Shown here: piece by piece, positions 23,676 through 35,400 of the stretch
Numbering within the stretch: position 1 is the first letter of the stretch
Layout: every line of letters starts with the position of its first letter
Virus record (IMG/VR): IMGVR_UViG_3300042554_002381
Coordinates: 1-64,000 of that record
DNA: 64,000 bases
Direction: 5' to 3' (one strand)
DNA from: a virus
Translations under genes and position numbers: made by a program
Notes under the pieces: model-generated
Told to the model about the DNA's origin: nothing
What the model saw: the letters and a program-made list of their open reading frames with translations, nothing else
Database searches by the model: none

Positions 23676-25019
23676 ATGAACATCATTGAAGCAGTTTATC
23701 ATAGCCTGAAGCGCAAAAAATCAGCTGATATTGAAGCTGAACGTTTGGGTATTCCTTTGAGCCAGTATCAAAAAGTAAGAAATGAGATCATCACAGTGGT
23801 CAACAAAGTAGGCCAACAGATGGATGATATCATCTTAAAACTGGTACAAAACAATCTTTCTGGCGCTAAATCAGAGCTTTCTGCAGAAGAACAGCTTTTT
23901 GAAATGGAACAGCAGCTGGGCATTACAGGTGATATTCGCTATCACGTATCTAAACCTACTTCTGTGGTGGAAGTACATGAGGACCTGGAAAGCGGTACCT
24001 CCAAGATCACCGGTATCTCTGCTACAGAGCCGCGCAGTGCAGAAGAGATCATCAAGATTCTTAAGATAGATACTACCAAATGGAAACTGTCGCAGTACTG
24101 GAACAAAGAAAAAGGCACTAAGTGGCTGGTATCAGCCCTGGTGACTAGGATCCCACAGGCAGAGCAGGTACAGAACAACTTTTTAGAACTGCTCTCAGAA
24201 TACAAACTTCCTCAGTTTCAGCCCATTGACCCCGCAGCTTTTTGGATCAACGCCATGTCGCCAGAAAGAGTTTGCGGGGTTCTTTCTTTGCAGGATCTGC
24301 ATTTTGGCAAAGTGGGCAATGAAGACATGGGTGAGATCCTAAAAAACTCCATTGAGTACCTGGTGGCCAAAGGTTATAAGAACTACATGATGGAAAAAGT
24401 GATCATGATCATTGGTCCTGACACGCTCAACATGGATACGTTTTCTGGAACTACTACCAAGGGTACACCGGTAGAGAACTCAGAAATGGCCACAGAGGCG
24501 TATTTAAAAGCCTTTGAAGCGCTGGCATGGACGATTGCTCATGTCAGACAGTTTTGTGAGAACCTTGAGGTGGTCTTTATTTCAGGGAACCACGACAGAC
24601 TGTCTTCTTTTCACCTGTTGCACGCGCTGTCACAGACATTCAAAGAATGGCCCAATACAGTGTTCAATATTGACTACGCAGAACGAAAAGTGATCACCTA
24701 CGGGGACAACATGCTTTGTTTTGAACACGGGGACGTCACTGCCAAGAACAACCCTTTGGTCTATGCTGTAGAGTATCCCCAGCAATGGGGTGCTTCCAGG
24801 CACCGCATGCTCTATATAGGACACTATCATGGACGCAAAACCAAAGAGTTTATCACAGAAAACGAAGAACATGGATTTGTTTCCAGGATCATACCTGCAT
24901 TGACCAACTCAGACTATTATCATTATCACAACAAGTTTGTAGGCAACAAGCGTTCAGCACTATTGCACCTGCATGAAGCTGAGAAGGGTCTGATATCAGA
25001 GTTTGTGTACACTGTGTAA
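23676..25019 (+). CDS. Calcineurin-like metallophosphoesterase
   Basis: A 447-residue protein. The first 130 residues include an HTH-like segment (AERLGIPLSQYQKVRNEI). The C-terminal 250 residues carry the metal-ligand series of calcineurin-like phosphoesterases: DLH (Asp207, His209), IIGPDTLN near 247, SGNHD (Asn305, His306, Asp307), EHGD (His351) and GHYH (His383, His385). All five blocks are present apart from GPD replacing GGD/GD in the second. Likely a DNA or nucleotide phosphodiesterase; the HTH-like part suggests DNA. It is a stand-alone transcription unit between two structural modules. Confidence 0.88.
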   Translation: MNIIEAVYHSLKRKKSADIEAERLGIPLSQYQKVRNEIITVVNKVGQQMDDIILKLVQNNLSGAKSELSAEEQLFEMEQQLGITGDIRYHVSKPTSVVEVHEDLESGTSKITGISATEPRSAEEIIKILKIDTTKWKLSQYWNKEKGTKWLVSALVTRIPQAEQVQNNFLELLSEYKLPQFQPIDPAAFWINAMSPERVCGVLSLQDLHFGKVGNEDMGEILKNSIEYLVAKGYKNYMMEKVIMIIGPDTLNMDTFSGTTTKGTPVENSEMATEAYLKAFEALAWTIAHVRQFCENLEVVFISGNHDRLSSFHLLHALSQTFKEWPNTVFNIDYAERKVITYGDNMLCFEHGDVTAKNNPLVYAVEYPQQWGASRHRMLYIGHYHGRKTKEFITENEEHGFVSRIIPALTNSDYYHYHNKFVGNKRSALLHLHEAEKGLISEFVYTV

Positions 25020-25058
25020 TTTGTAGACCAAACATGCACAAAATGTCCATTTTTTTAC

Positions 25059-25077
25059 GTAAATTCTTATTGTAAGG
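25059..25077 (+). promoter_or_regulatory. Promoter-like GTAAATTCT motif
   Basis: GTAAATTCTTATTGTAAGG at 25059-25077 is closely similar to the motifs at 19207 and 38010. It ends 5 bases before the next gene's start, and its -33 region lacks a clear TTTG. It would start transcription of the ring/muzzle operon. Confidence 0.5.
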
Positions 25078-25082
25078 CGACT

Positions 25083-25664
25083 ATGAAAGACGCAAAAAAG
25101 CTTGATCTCCACGCGCCTCGTTTCAGAAGAATTGCTGAAGGAACCCTTAATAGAGAGTTTATCAGCATTATTAGAGAAAGTATACCTGCTGCTAAGAATC
25201 TGACAGCTGCTGAAATTAAAGAAATTATCAGCACTTTCAATGGGGTGATGTGGCAAATGGTAGTGGACAAGCGTGATGGGGTAGAAATCCCAGAGCAAAT
25301 TGGGCATCTTTTTATAGGAACTTGTCCTCCTAAGAAGCACAAGAATGTGGACTACAAAACCACACTTGAGTACATGAAGGTCATTCAGCACCGCAACTGG
25401 GAAAGTGACCAACATCTTGCCAAGATATTCTTTACTACTTATGGGACTAAGTATCGCTTTAAGAACAACGAGCTCTATGGTTTTGTGCCTACCAGAGATT
25501 TTAAACGTACTGTAGGAAAGACCTATCCTGAAAGATGGAAACAGTATGTGCAGGTAGACCCTAACATGAAAATGGCAGGGCTTTATCGTTCATTGCAATA
25601 TCACATGGATAGACAAGAATCAGCAAAAGCGCAGGTTGATACATACAATGAGTTTGAACTTTAA
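25083..25664 (+). CDS. Conserved-type structural-operon protein (193 aa)
   Basis: A 193-residue basic protein. Segments are RIAEGTLNREFISIIRESIP, then VMWQMVVDKRDGVEIPEQIG, then a region HLFIGTCPPKKHKNVDYKTT. Helix-rich with a conserved-looking GTC. It is the first gene of the 25-28 kb operon and 5 bases upstream of a ring-type protein, so a head-tail joining role is likely. No family recognised. Confidence 0.7.
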   Translation: MKDAKKLDLHAPRFRRIAEGTLNREFISIIRESIPAAKNLTAAEIKEIISTFNGVMWQMVVDKRDGVEIPEQIGHLFIGTCPPKKHKNVDYKTTLEYMKVIQHRNWESDQHLAKIFFTTYGTKYRFKNNELYGFVPTRDFKRTVGKTYPERWKQYVQVDPNMKMAGLYRSLQYHMDRQESAKAQVDTYNEFEL

Positions 25665-25669
25665 GAAAA

Positions 25670-26341
25670 ATGATTACTATATCAGAAGCTGTATCTAGAG
25701 TACGTAACCTCATAAAAGCTGTAAAGCAAGATGCTTTTGTGACTGACAGGTTTTTGTATTCGCTGATCATGAAGCATGCAAAACTTTTAATGCGTCGTCA
25801 GGATAATCTGAACCGCATTATGAAGTTTAACTCTGTTTTTCAAGTGCTTGACTTTGTTGAACTTATAGAAGTTGACCGGGCTCAAGCTGATTGTCACTGC
25901 ATTACTTCAGACTGTTACATTAAACGCACCAAAGAAAAGCTTCCAGCAATGATAGAAGGTTATTATGGACCTCTAATTAGGTCTGTAACCTCTATTGATT
26001 TTTCTGAGGAACTCACTCCTACTTTTCCTACTACTTATGAGCAGATGAGTCGCCAAAAAACCTTTAAGTACAACAAAAAGAAGTACTACTGGTTTCTTAA
26101 TGGTTATCTCTACTTTCCAAATCTTGAGTGGGATGCAATACGTATAGAAGGTGTATTTGAAGGTGACATTAGCCAATATAATTGCACAACTTCTGACAAT
26201 TGTGTTTCTGTTCAGAATAAGACTATCAATGTTCCTGAATTTTTGTTTTCAGAAATTGAACAACTTGTCTTGAGAGATCTTGGAGTAATGCTTCAAATAC
26301 CTCAGGATACTCAGCAAGATAACAGACACGTGGCACGATAA
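25670..26341 (+). CDS. Ring/adaptor-type protein (223 aa)
   Basis: A 223-residue protein. An N-terminal helical half (ITISEAVSRVRNLIKAVKQD, FLYSLIMKHAKLLMRRQDNL) is followed by a beta half (SVTSIDFSEELTPTFP, YWFLNGYLYFPNLEWDAIRI) and a final helix. The plan, helices then the 'NGYLYFPN...IRIEGVF' hairpin, is that of phage head-tail adaptors and crAss ring proteins. Most likely one of the rings between portal and muzzle. Confidence 0.7.
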   Translation: MITISEAVSRVRNLIKAVKQDAFVTDRFLYSLIMKHAKLLMRRQDNLNRIMKFNSVFQVLDFVELIEVDRAQADCHCITSDCYIKRTKEKLPAMIEGYYGPLIRSVTSIDFSEELTPTFPTTYEQMSRQKTFKYNKKKYYWFLNGYLYFPNLEWDAIRIEGVFEGDISQYNCTTSDNCVSVQNKTINVPEFLFSEIEQLVLRDLGVMLQIPQDTQQDNRHVAR

Positions 26342-26353
26342 ACAAGTTAAGCA

Positions 26354-27448
26354 ATGATGACTGAAGTACAATATAGAAACTTTGACGATGTTCTTGACAG
26401 TGTCAGGATTGATCTAAGAGGCTTTGATCTTGAGGGTATGATTGATGCTCAACAGCTTATCAAGGTTGCTATAAGAGTGAATTATGAGCTTGGCCTTAGG
26501 GTTAATCCTTCGCGTTCAAAAGCTATAGAGATACACAAAGGCAAGGGTAAATTGCCTAACGACTTTTACGTACTCAACTTTGCGATGCTTTGCGAAGGAC
26601 ATAACGTGCATGACATAGAGCATCCTGACAAAACAAAAACTTATACAGAAGGATTGCTGGAAGGTGCTGCTATGGGTCAACAGTCTGCGTTTTATGCACT
26701 TGGAAACGTGGTACAGCAACAGACAGTTATTCAAACGCTTGCGCCTGGTGTCAACAACATTAGTCATGGTTTAAACTCTCAGAACCTTATAGTGCAAGCT
26801 ATAGGGCCTGATGATACTATTCTTTCATTCAACATACTTACACCAACTACGTCGCTGCTTCAAATTATTTCTGATGCTCCTGTCAGTATCTCTAATGCTA
26901 AGATTATCATCATGGCATCAAGACCTGTTTTTACAGGAGTAAATTCAGCTGTCATTGAGCAGGATCATGATGGAAAGCACATTATGGCATATAACACGCC
27001 AGGAAGACGACATACTTACAATGTGCTTACACCTATGCGCATTGAAAAATCCAAAAGTGTATCACCAGACTGCATCAATATTAACAGTAATGACTGGCAT
27101 ACAGCTGTTATAAAGAATGGTTTTTTGGTGACCAACTTTGATGAGGGTGTTGTGTACATAAACTATCAGTCTTTAATGGAGGATGACGATGGAAACCTTA
27201 TGGTGATGGATCATCCTTTAGTGAACGAGTTCTATGAATATGCAATCAAACAGCGCATTTATGAGAACCTGTACATTAGTGGTGAAAATGTGGCAAATTT
27301 CATGCAACTAGTAGAGCAAAGACTCAGGGCGGCCAGAAATAATGCACTATCCTTTGTTAATACACCAGATTTCAGAGAACTTAAGCAGGTGTGGGAAATG
27401 AACCGCAAGGCTCAATACCACAAGTACTACAACATGTTTAAGAGATAG
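26354..27448 (+). CDS. Ring/adaptor-type protein (364 aa)
   Basis: A 364-residue protein with an N-terminal helical domain (LDSVRIDLRGFDLEGMIDAQ, QLIKVAIRVNYELGLRVNPS), then a KLPNDFYVLNFAML beta segment, an inserted beta module (LAPGVNNISHGLNSQNLIVQ) and a return to the adaptor plan (GFLVTNFDEGVVYINYQSLM) with a helical C-terminus. It resembles the 16577 and 25670 proteins in outline and is probably another ring. The start could also be the second ATG, one codon on. Confidence 0.7.
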   Translation: MMTEVQYRNFDDVLDSVRIDLRGFDLEGMIDAQQLIKVAIRVNYELGLRVNPSRSKAIEIHKGKGKLPNDFYVLNFAMLCEGHNVHDIEHPDKTKTYTEGLLEGAAMGQQSAFYALGNVVQQQTVIQTLAPGVNNISHGLNSQNLIVQAIGPDDTILSFNILTPTTSLLQIISDAPVSISNAKIIIMASRPVFTGVNSAVIEQDHDGKHIMAYNTPGRRHTYNVLTPMRIEKSKSVSPDCININSNDWHTAVIKNGFLVTNFDEGVVYINYQSLMEDDDGNLMVMDHPLVNEFYEYAIKQRIYENLYISGENVANFMQLVEQRLRAARNNALSFVNTPDFRELKQVWEMNRKAQYHKYYNMFKR

Positions 27449-27452
27449 CGCA

Positions 27453-27827
27453 ATGGCCAGTAAGATATTTAAGCGCAAAATACCTGTTTCAATTTACAGC
27501 AGGTACGCAAATCTTTGTGTTGTAAAGAACATGGAAGATATGCAGGCTCAACTTGACAAGAAGTGCAACGGAATGATAGACGTGATGGACGCAGACGGTG
27601 TTGTTTTTGAGTTGTTTAGTTCTAAAGGGCATGAATATTACATAGTTCTGGTTGAAGAACAGCTTTCTCACAATCTCATTGCGCACGAGGTTTTTCACCT
27701 TGCTGTAAAGATGACTTCTGACATTGAAATAAAAGATGAAGAGTCTACAGCATGGCTTATAGGATATCTTACAGAAGAAGTATACAAGGTGTTGAAATCT
27801 AAAAACTACAACATCAAAGAACAATGA
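27453..27827 (+). CDS. Small zincin-type metallopeptidase-like protein
   Basis: A 124-residue protein with HEVFH at residues 78-82 (HExxH; His78, Glu79, His82) and a downstream DEESTAW with Glu96/97 as likely third zinc ligand, the gluzincin arrangement. The fold is minimal (about 125 residues, like SprT-type or phage zincins). The stop codon overlaps the muzzle gene start by 4 bases (ATGA). It may process a tail or internal protein during assembly, or be a structural relic; all three ligands are present, so activity is possible. Confidence 0.8.
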   Translation: MASKIFKRKIPVSIYSRYANLCVVKNMEDMQAQLDKKCNGMIDVMDADGVVFELFSSKGHEYYIVLVEEQLSHNLIAHEVFHLAVKMTSDIEIKDEESTAWLIGYLTEEVYKVLKSKNYNIKEQ

Positions 27828-30800
27828 GCGAGAACTTTAGCAAAAGCAGTGTAACTGAGACGAACAGTTTTCACAAAGGTATGGTCAAAGACTATACTGA
27901 CATTTATATGTCAGAGGGGCTTTGGCTTAACGCTGTGAATGCTATCAACAACTCTCATTATGGAGAGTCAGGCTCTATTGGAAACGAACCTTCTAATGAG
28001 TTTTGTGCTACTGTTCCTTACAGCATTATAGGTTTTGCCAATATTTCTCAGACCCGCTGGGTGATATTTTCTACCAATGACAGTTCTTCAGAGATAGGAA
28101 TTTTTGATGAAAGTGACTGCAGTTACTCGTTAGTTGTTAACGCAGCATGTCTTAATTTCAAAAAAACACACATGATTAGTGCAGTAGTCAAAGGTAACTA
28201 TGACTGTACTACTTCTGTATATTTTGCAGACAACCTGAATCCTGATCGTGTTCTGAATCTTGATCGTGTGCCATACAAGGTAATAGGAGATGCAAATCCT
28301 GATCCTAATTGCTATGAACCACTTTATTCAGAAGAGCTGGACTGTGACGCGTTAAGACTTCATCCTTTGGTTACACAACCTTGTGTGAATGTTAGCAAGG
28401 CTCAAGGTGCCGGTCAGCTGAACAATGGTAGTTATATAGCATGTGTAGCTTATTCTGAAAATGGAGTGCGTCTTACAGACTATTCTATTCCAAGCAATCC
28501 CCAAGCTATTTGGGATCACTCAGGTATTGGTGGTTCTATTGACATTACTGTTACAAATCTTGACCAGAATTTTGAGGAATATGAATTGGTAGTAATAGCT
28601 GTTGTCAACCAACAGACTATAGCCAAAAAGATTGGATATTACTCTATACGACAAAGCAAAGTTACGCTTGATCTGTTTTTGCAAAGTCTGCCAACAGTTG
28701 ACATTGGTCAGATACCACTTAAATCTGTGGTATATGAGAAGAGTGAAAAAATGTTTGAGGTAAACGACTATCTCATCAGAACTGGTGTTACTACACAACC
28801 ATATTTTAACTATCAGCCTTTAGCAAATCAGATTAGAGCTTCATGGGTAGCCGCTGAGTATCCTGCTGACTATTACTGGGGTGGAGGAAATACTGTTGGT
28901 TACATGCGAGATGAAGTGTACCCATTTTTTATACGTTGGGTATACAGAACTGGTGCGCGTTCAGCATCTTATCATATACCAGGACGTGCAGCTAATTCAC
29001 TTGACACAACTACTGTTTCTGGTCCAGACTTACTGACACCTTCTCAAAACAAGGTGTGGCAGGTGTATGATACTTCTACAAGGTACAACGCCGGTGGAAC
29101 AACAGCTGATGGCGGCGTTATTATTGCTAAGGGTGACATGGCATACTGGGAGTCTACAGAGCGTTATCCTGATGACAAAGAACCTGTTTGGGACACATTA
29201 TGTGGCAAACCTATTAGGCACCACAAAATGCCTTCTAATGAAACAATTCACATTCACAATCAAGGAGGTACAAAAATTATCGTTCTTGGTGTTGAGTTTT
29301 ACAATATTGCGCACCCTGTAGATGAAAACAATCAGCCAATAACAGACATTATTGGTTATGAGATTCTGAGAGGTTCGCGTGAAGGCAACCGTACTATTGT
29401 TGCAAAAGGCTTGTTTAACAACATGCTGGAGTATAATCTTGCAGGTAACAACTCAAGAAAAGGCCTTATTCAGAACTATCCTTATAATGATCTGCGTCCA
29501 GATAACTTTCTGACAGATGATTATTCTGTTTTAGATAGTGGCAGTGCTAACTCAGGCACAATTGAATCAGCATCAAAGCTCTCTAACTACAAAAGAGATA
29601 TTTTTTCTTTTCACTCTCCTGAGACAAATTTTGTAAAACCTTACCTGGGTGGAAACTACGTAAAGCTTTACACAGAAGAGAGAGGCACTGTAACAGGCCG
29701 CTATGAATTTCCAGACAAACACCCCAAACATGTATTGCTTTCAGACGGAGCTTTTGCTATTGCAGCAGTTGTTGGAGCTGGTATAGCGCTACTAAATGCT
29801 CTTGGTAAAACAACTTATTCAGGTACAGTTGAAGCAGGAGTTGTAGTTGCAGGTGTTTCTACAGGATCTTCAACAGAGTCTGGACCTGCTACTATTATAC
29901 CTGCGCTTATCGCAGGAGCAGTTCAAAATCCTGTAGGCGCTGGTGTTAATATTATTGGTGTTGGACTATTGGCAGCAAGCAGTCTTTACTATTTTGGTCA
30001 AGGAATAGACCAGGTTTTAGAAGTTTTGAGAAACTTGTCTAAAGATCGCCAGTACATGCTGCAGTACAATTCTCATGGATTTTACTCTAGTTTTTCTAAT
30101 GTGAGTAATAGTTCTGTGCCAGGAGGATTACAGAAGTCTATTAGACGTCGAATTGTACCATCATCTGCCAAGTATGTAGGATCAGGCTTGCACGATTTTG
30201 ATGCAACATATAGGATTAACAATCTTAATCGCAACAAGTATGTAGCATTAAAACTTTTATCAACTGTGTCAGACCCTGTGAGTGGACAAGATAATACAAA
30301 GCATAGAGTAAAAGATGGTGGTGTTACTCACCGTGAACCTTTGAAAAATGAAATCACCACAACTACTGTTGCTTATTACGGTGCTGTAAAGGTAGATTTT
30401 CAAAACCAATATGGTCAGTTAAGTTTAGTTGTACAGCTTCCTACAGGATCATGTGTGTTTTTAACCTCAAGTGAAACAGAGCAAAAATTTATATCAGGTC
30501 CAATTTTTGGCGGAGATGTGTACATAAATCGTTACACAGAAAAGAATCCTTACATGTTCTTTAACACCTGGATGTATGACATGCCAAATAGGACTGAGTA
30601 TGATTATCGCAACTATGTTAATGGTCCTGCACCACGCTATTGGGTTAATTTTGAGAAGTATGACGCACAGGACTTTAACATAAGCGTTTTTCCAAATGGT
30701 ATTTTTACATTACCTATAATTGATGTTAACACACCAAGTGACTTTCATCGCTTAGATCGTCCAAGTTCTATAACAGGGGTTTTGACAGTAAGAAATAGTT

Positions 30801-32491
30801 ATGCGTATTTGTTTCACAATGGCGTGAGAGATTTCTTTACAGAGAGTGAGCTAAACATGGCGTACCGCGACTATGGTCAGGAACCTTATGAGAAATTCTA
30901 TGATGTTTATGGAAACTCCTTTAATGATTTGAGCACAATGTTCAGATCTGATCTTATTACAAAACCAATCTTTTTTAAGTATGACTTATCTCTCAGCGCA
31001 TCAAAACTTTTCAACAACTTTGCATCCTGGGCTTCTATACTCCCCCGTGACTACGACCCTAGGCTATACACCACATGCTTTGAATATTACCCTGATAGAG
31101 GAATATACTCCCTCCAACAGCAGTCTGGACTTAGACGAGATAATTGGAGAAATTATCTTGCGCTTAACTACAAAGACTTCTCAGGAAAAATAAGTACAAT
31201 TAAGAATCTTAATGCTACAGGCGCTATGATTCTTTTTGAGGATGCTGAACCTGTAATGTTTGTAGGTGTAGATCAGCTTCAGACAACAGGGGGTGTCAAA
31301 CTGACCATTGGTGATGGAGGTCTGTTTCAAGGAAACATGCAAGCCATTGTTAATGCTGATGACACCATTGGATATGCAAGTAGCATATCATCTAGAGCAG
31401 CGGTTAACACACCTCACGGTTTATTTTTTGTTTCACAGCAGTCTGGTAAAATCATGCAGTATGCTGGAGGAATAACAGAAATTTCACGCAATGGCATGAA
31501 ATTTTGGTTTAATGAAAATCTTCCTAGCAAGTTTTTAAAAGCATATCCTGAGTACCCATATTATGACAACCCTGTTGTAGGTATTGGTGTACAAGCTGTA
31601 TATGATCCACAATATGAACTTGTGTATTTTACAAAGCGTGACTATGTGCCGTTGAGAAACGACCTGCTGTTTGATGATCCTTCAGGTGTGCCTTACTTTG
31701 TGACTGTGTCTGGTTCTGGAAACAATCCTGTAATCACCAAAACTTTTTGCACTTTTGACAATCCTGCTGTATTCAAGCCTTGTCACTGGACAGTGAGTTA
31801 TGATCCTAAAAATAAGCAGTGGATAAGTTTTCATGATTGGAAACCAACTCTGTTAATACCTTCCTTTAGACATTTTCTTTCAGTCAAAGACAACGCTATT
31901 TGGAGGCACAACAACCGCTGGGATAGCTATTGCAATTACTATGGCACAAACTACGCATGGGAAATTGAGTATCCTGTAGTTACGCCAAACGCTGTAACCA
32001 CGCTTAGAAGTGTAGAATACACCTTGGATGTTTACAAGTTTTACAATGACGGGAAAGATTTTCATCATGTTATTGATGAGAATTTTGACAGGGCTGTGCT
32101 TTACAATTCTGAGCAGATTTCAGGACTTCTTAAATTAAGAATTAAAGGCAAGAATGCTCCTTTAGACTTGGTCAACTACCCACAAATTTCTACCAGTGGT
32201 ATAGAGATTCTGTTTTCAAAAGAAGAAAACAAGTATAGGTTTAATCAGTTTTGGGATGTTACAAAAGATCGCGGTGAGTTTAGCACTTCGCGCACTTCTA
32301 TGTGGAACACAGAGTGCGCTGGTGTTCAGAAGATTATCAACCCTGACTACATTGATTACTTTAAGTCACCACTTGAACACAAGAAGTTTCGTCACTATGG
32401 TAACAACATTATCTTGCGCAAAAATGTCAGCGGTGACAAAAAGATGGTATTAAAACTCACAAATAGCAAGCACATCAACAGCTCAAGGTGA
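27824..32491 (+). CDS. Muzzle/tail nozzle protein
   Basis: A 1555-residue protein. The opening ([40 protein letters not shown]) and repeated beta-strand blocks are typical of the crAss muzzle/P22 gp10-like nozzle proteins that form a beta-propeller around the tail exit. Residues about 640-725 are unusual: a long Ala/Gly/Val-rich hydrophobic stretch ([18 protein letters not shown], then [19 protein letters not shown]) that looks like one or two membrane helices. The later part is Tyr/Asn-rich beta. It is coupled to the zincin gene by ATGA. It forms the tail end and probably touches the outer membrane. Confidence 0.8.
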   Translation: MSENFSKSSVTETNSFHKGMVKDYTDIYMSEGLWLNAVNAINNSHYGESGSIGNEPSNEFCATVPYSIIGFANISQTRWVIFSTNDSSSEIGIFDESDCSYSLVVNAACLNFKKTHMISAVVKGNYDCTTSVYFADNLNPDRVLNLDRVPYKVIGDANPDPNCYEPLYSEELDCDALRLHPLVTQPCVNVSKAQGAGQLNNGSYIACVAYSENGVRLTDYSIPSNPQAIWDHSGIGGSIDITVTNLDQNFEEYELVVIAVVNQQTIAKKIGYYSIRQSKVTLDLFLQSLPTVDIGQIPLKSVVYEKSEKMFEVNDYLIRTGVTTQPYFNYQPLANQIRASWVAAEYPADYYWGGGNTVGYMRDEVYPFFIRWVYRTGARSASYHIPGRAANSLDTTTVSGPDLLTPSQNKVWQVYDTSTRYNAGGTTADGGVIIAKGDMAYWESTERYPDDKEPVWDTLCGKPIRHHKMPSNETIHIHNQGGTKIIVLGVEFYNIAHPVDENNQPITDIIGYEILRGSREGNRTIVAKGLFNNMLEYNLAGNNSRKGLIQNYPYNDLRPDNFLTDDYSVLDSGSANSGTIESASKLSNYKRDIFSFHSPETNFVKPYLGGNYVKLYTEERGTVTGRYEFPDKHPKHVLLSDGAFAIAAVVGAGIALLNALGKTTYSGTVEAGVVVAGVSTGSSTESGPATIIPALIAGAVQNPVGAGVNIIGVGLLAASSLYYFGQGIDQVLEVLRNLSKDRQYMLQYNSHGFYSSFSNVSNSSVPGGLQKSIRRRIVPSSAKYVGSGLHDFDATYRINNLNRNKYVALKLLSTVSDPVSGQDNTKHRVKDGGVTHREPLKNEITTTTVAYYGAVKVDFQNQYGQLSLVVQLPTGSCVFLTSSETEQKFISGPIFGGDVYINRYTEKNPYMFFNTWMYDMPNRTEYDYRNYVNGPAPRYWVNFEKYDAQDFNISVFPNGIFTLPIIDVNTPSDFHRLDRPSSITGVLTVRNSYAYLFHNGVRDFFTESELNMAYRDYGQEPYEKFYDVYGNSFNDLSTMFRSDLITKPIFFKYDLSLSASKLFNNFASWASILPRDYDPRLYTTCFEYYPDRGIYSLQQQSGLRRDNWRNYLALNYKDFSGKISTIKNLNATGAMILFEDAEPVMFVGVDQLQTTGGVKLTIGDGGLFQGNMQAIVNADDTIGYASSISSRAAVNTPHGLFFVSQQSGKIMQYAGGITEISRNGMKFWFNENLPSKFLKAYPEYPYYDNPVVGIGVQAVYDPQYELVYFTKRDYVPLRNDLLFDDPSGVPYFVTVSGSGNNPVITKTFCTFDNPAVFKPCHWTVSYDPKNKQWISFHDWKPTLLIPSFRHFLSVKDNAIWRHNNRWDSYCNYYGTNYAWEIEYPVVTPNAVTTLRSVEYTLDVYKFYNDGKDFHHVIDENFDRAVLYNSEQISGLLKLRIKGKNAPLDLVNYPQISTSGIEILFSKEENKYRFNQFWDVTKDRGEFSTSRTSMWNTECAGVQKIINPDYIDYFKSPLEHKKFRHYGNNIILRKNVSGDKKMVLKLTNSKHINSSR

Positions 32492-35400
32492 TGAAAAATA
32501 GCAAGGATATACTCATGAAGTTTATATCCACTCAAGGGTATAAGCGCAATAGTCCTGATGTTAACAGGCCACTAAATGTTATTCCTTCTGGTAGAATAAC
32601 CATGCAGGATGTTGACTTTCCTGTGAGAGGTGTTGATAACTTAGGTAATGAAATGTTCATGGTACCTGGAGGAGAGTATTTCTTTCCAGGCGATTATGTT
32701 GTAGAAACACCTATGATGCAACGTGGTGGGCAAACCAACAACGACCGTGAAATGGTAGAGGGTATTGCTGATATCCTTACCATGGTAAAAGATCCTGTAA
32801 ACCGTCGCCAGATTGCAGCAGAAATGGTGCGTGACTTCAAACGCGAAGGTGTAAAGTATGACCTTCAGGAGTTTCAGAAGATGGCTCAGGTGCGCATGCA
32901 AGGTGGCGGCCAGCTTACCATGGAAGATCTTAGACAAAGGGCTTTGGCACAATCTGCGCCAAGAGTAGACAACACCAGGATTGTTTCTCAAAAACGTATT
33001 GTAAAACAAGAAGCAGAAAATCCTCTTGACATATTTCCTTTTGTTAAAAACGTTGGTATAGATACAGGTATTGATCAGATACCATACGCAAGTGTTATGA
33101 TGGGTGCCAAAGCGCTGAATCAAGGAAGACCTTGGACAGCACTAAGTGAGTTTGCAAAAGTTCCTTTGGGATGGATTGGAGATGCTGGTATAAATGCACT
33201 TCAGGAAAATCCTACAAAATACAGTATTAATGCATTAGAAGATAGTGTGATACCTTTTGCAAGACTGGTTAAAGGTGCAAATTTTGGAACAGGTGAGTCT
33301 ATTGTCACTCGTGTAGGCAAACAAATTATGTCAAGTGGTGAAAAACCTGATTCAAAATGGTATGCACGCAGCTTTAACTTGCCAGGACTTTATGAAGCTG
33401 CGAAAACTTATGGTGTAGACAACAACACTTTTACAAAATTTGTTGAAGACAACTGGGAAAATGCAGGTGGTGACTACAAGCAAATACTTGAGTTAGCAAA
33501 AACAAATTTACTTAAAAAACAAAAAGGTGGTCAGCACGGTGGACTGGATCGTTGGTTTGCTGAAAAGTGGGTAGACATCAAAACAGGCAAAGAGTGTGGA
33601 AGACAAGAAGGTGAAAAGCGCGCGGGTTATCCTGCGTGCAGACCCTCAAAACGCGTCTCAGAAGACACACCCAAGACAACTTCTGAACTAAGCAGTTCAG
33701 AAAAAGAAAAGTTCAAGCGTTCTAAAACTTCAAGTGAAAGAATCTCCTACCAGCATAAGCGTAAGCAGGATGGTGGAGAGTGGCTTGACAAGTATGAGAA
33801 TACAAAGGGAAACAGACAGAAGGTTGACCAACTTTTTGGTCCACCTGCTGCCGGCAACGTAGACTATGTTCCTGCAGTAGAATCTGTAGTGGGAGGTTTT
33901 TCAGCAGGTCTTGCAAAAAGTGCATTAGCGCCTGTTGTAAAGTCAAACTTACAAAGTCTGCAAAAGTACATGGAGATGCAAGATAGTCCTTTTGCAAAAA
34001 TTGATCTTCCTGTTTTTAATGAGGCAAAGAACTGGTTAAACAAATATGACGAAGGTGGCGCTATTTATACTGTAAAAAAAGGTGATACTTTGAGCAAAAT
34101 TGCAGCTGAAAATAAAACCACTGTTAACAAAATTGTTCAGGCCAACAACATTAAGAATCCAAACATTATAGGCATTGACCAAAAACTTGTTATTCCTCAA
34201 GGTTCATCTGTAAACAATGCGCAAACAGGTAGTACTCAATATGTAGATTGGAGTGAAAAAAAGAAAAATCTTGACAGACTTAACAATTTACCTGATGAGC
34301 AACTGATAACAGGATTTTATAGCGACAAACCTGAACAAACATATCTTGTTGTAGACAAGAAAAACGCACAAATGAAAGTCTATAAAGGAGATAAGGTTGT
34401 AAAAACCTATGAAGTGGGTGTAGGCGCAAATCCTGGAGATGCTCAAACTGTAACAAAAATAGTTAATGGTAAAGCTGATTGGAGTGCTGGCAACAAATCA
34501 ACAGGAGCTGGTGCATACACTATCTCAAACATTGATCCCGCAAGTAAGGCATATTATGGCCTTCCATCTTTTAATTTGAAAAATGACAGAGGCATAGAAG
34601 TTGCAACTACTATTCACGGAACACCTGCAGGAAGAAGGTCAAGATTTGACAATAATAATGTGGAAGACAACAGAATGAGCTATGGTTGCATTAATGGAAA
34701 ATGTTTTGATCTGAAAGATTTACAACAGCATGTAGATATTGAGACACCTGTTTATGTATTACCTGAAGATGAAGGAAATCGTTTTCAAATTGTAGATGGA
34801 AAACCTGTTCTCAAGGTATCTGCTCAAAATCGCGCCAAATACAATAGTTACGTTGATGCTACAGGAAAAGTACAAAAAGGGCAAGGAGCAAATCAAAGTG
34901 TTAATACACTTTCATACAGTCCTATAAAAGCTGTTTTTGATGAAAACAAATTTAAAGAGAAAGTATTTTCTTGGAATGATTTAAATGATGAAAAAGAATA
35001 TGTGCAAACAACAAAACCTTTTTACAATGCTTTAGTGAAGTACAAACAAAGCATTATGAAAAATGCAAAAATTCCTTCAGATGTGTATAATGAACTTGCG
35101 CGAATGGCATTTGGCATTTATGGTACAGAATCTAATTTTGGAGACACTCACAGTACTGTTGGAAATTTTGCAAGAGCTAGTGCTAAATTCATAGATTCTA
35201 AAAACTCAAGTTCGCCAGACTACAAGTCAAAAGCTACTACTTATGGTGCAAACGAAGATTCAAGAAGTGTTGGTTTGACACAAATACGATGGAACTATTT
35301 GAATAAAGATGAAAAACAGGTTCTAAATTCTTTAGGTATTACATCAAACATGGATTTTATGGATCCTGAAAAAGCAGCAATAGGTACTGTTGCATTGTTA

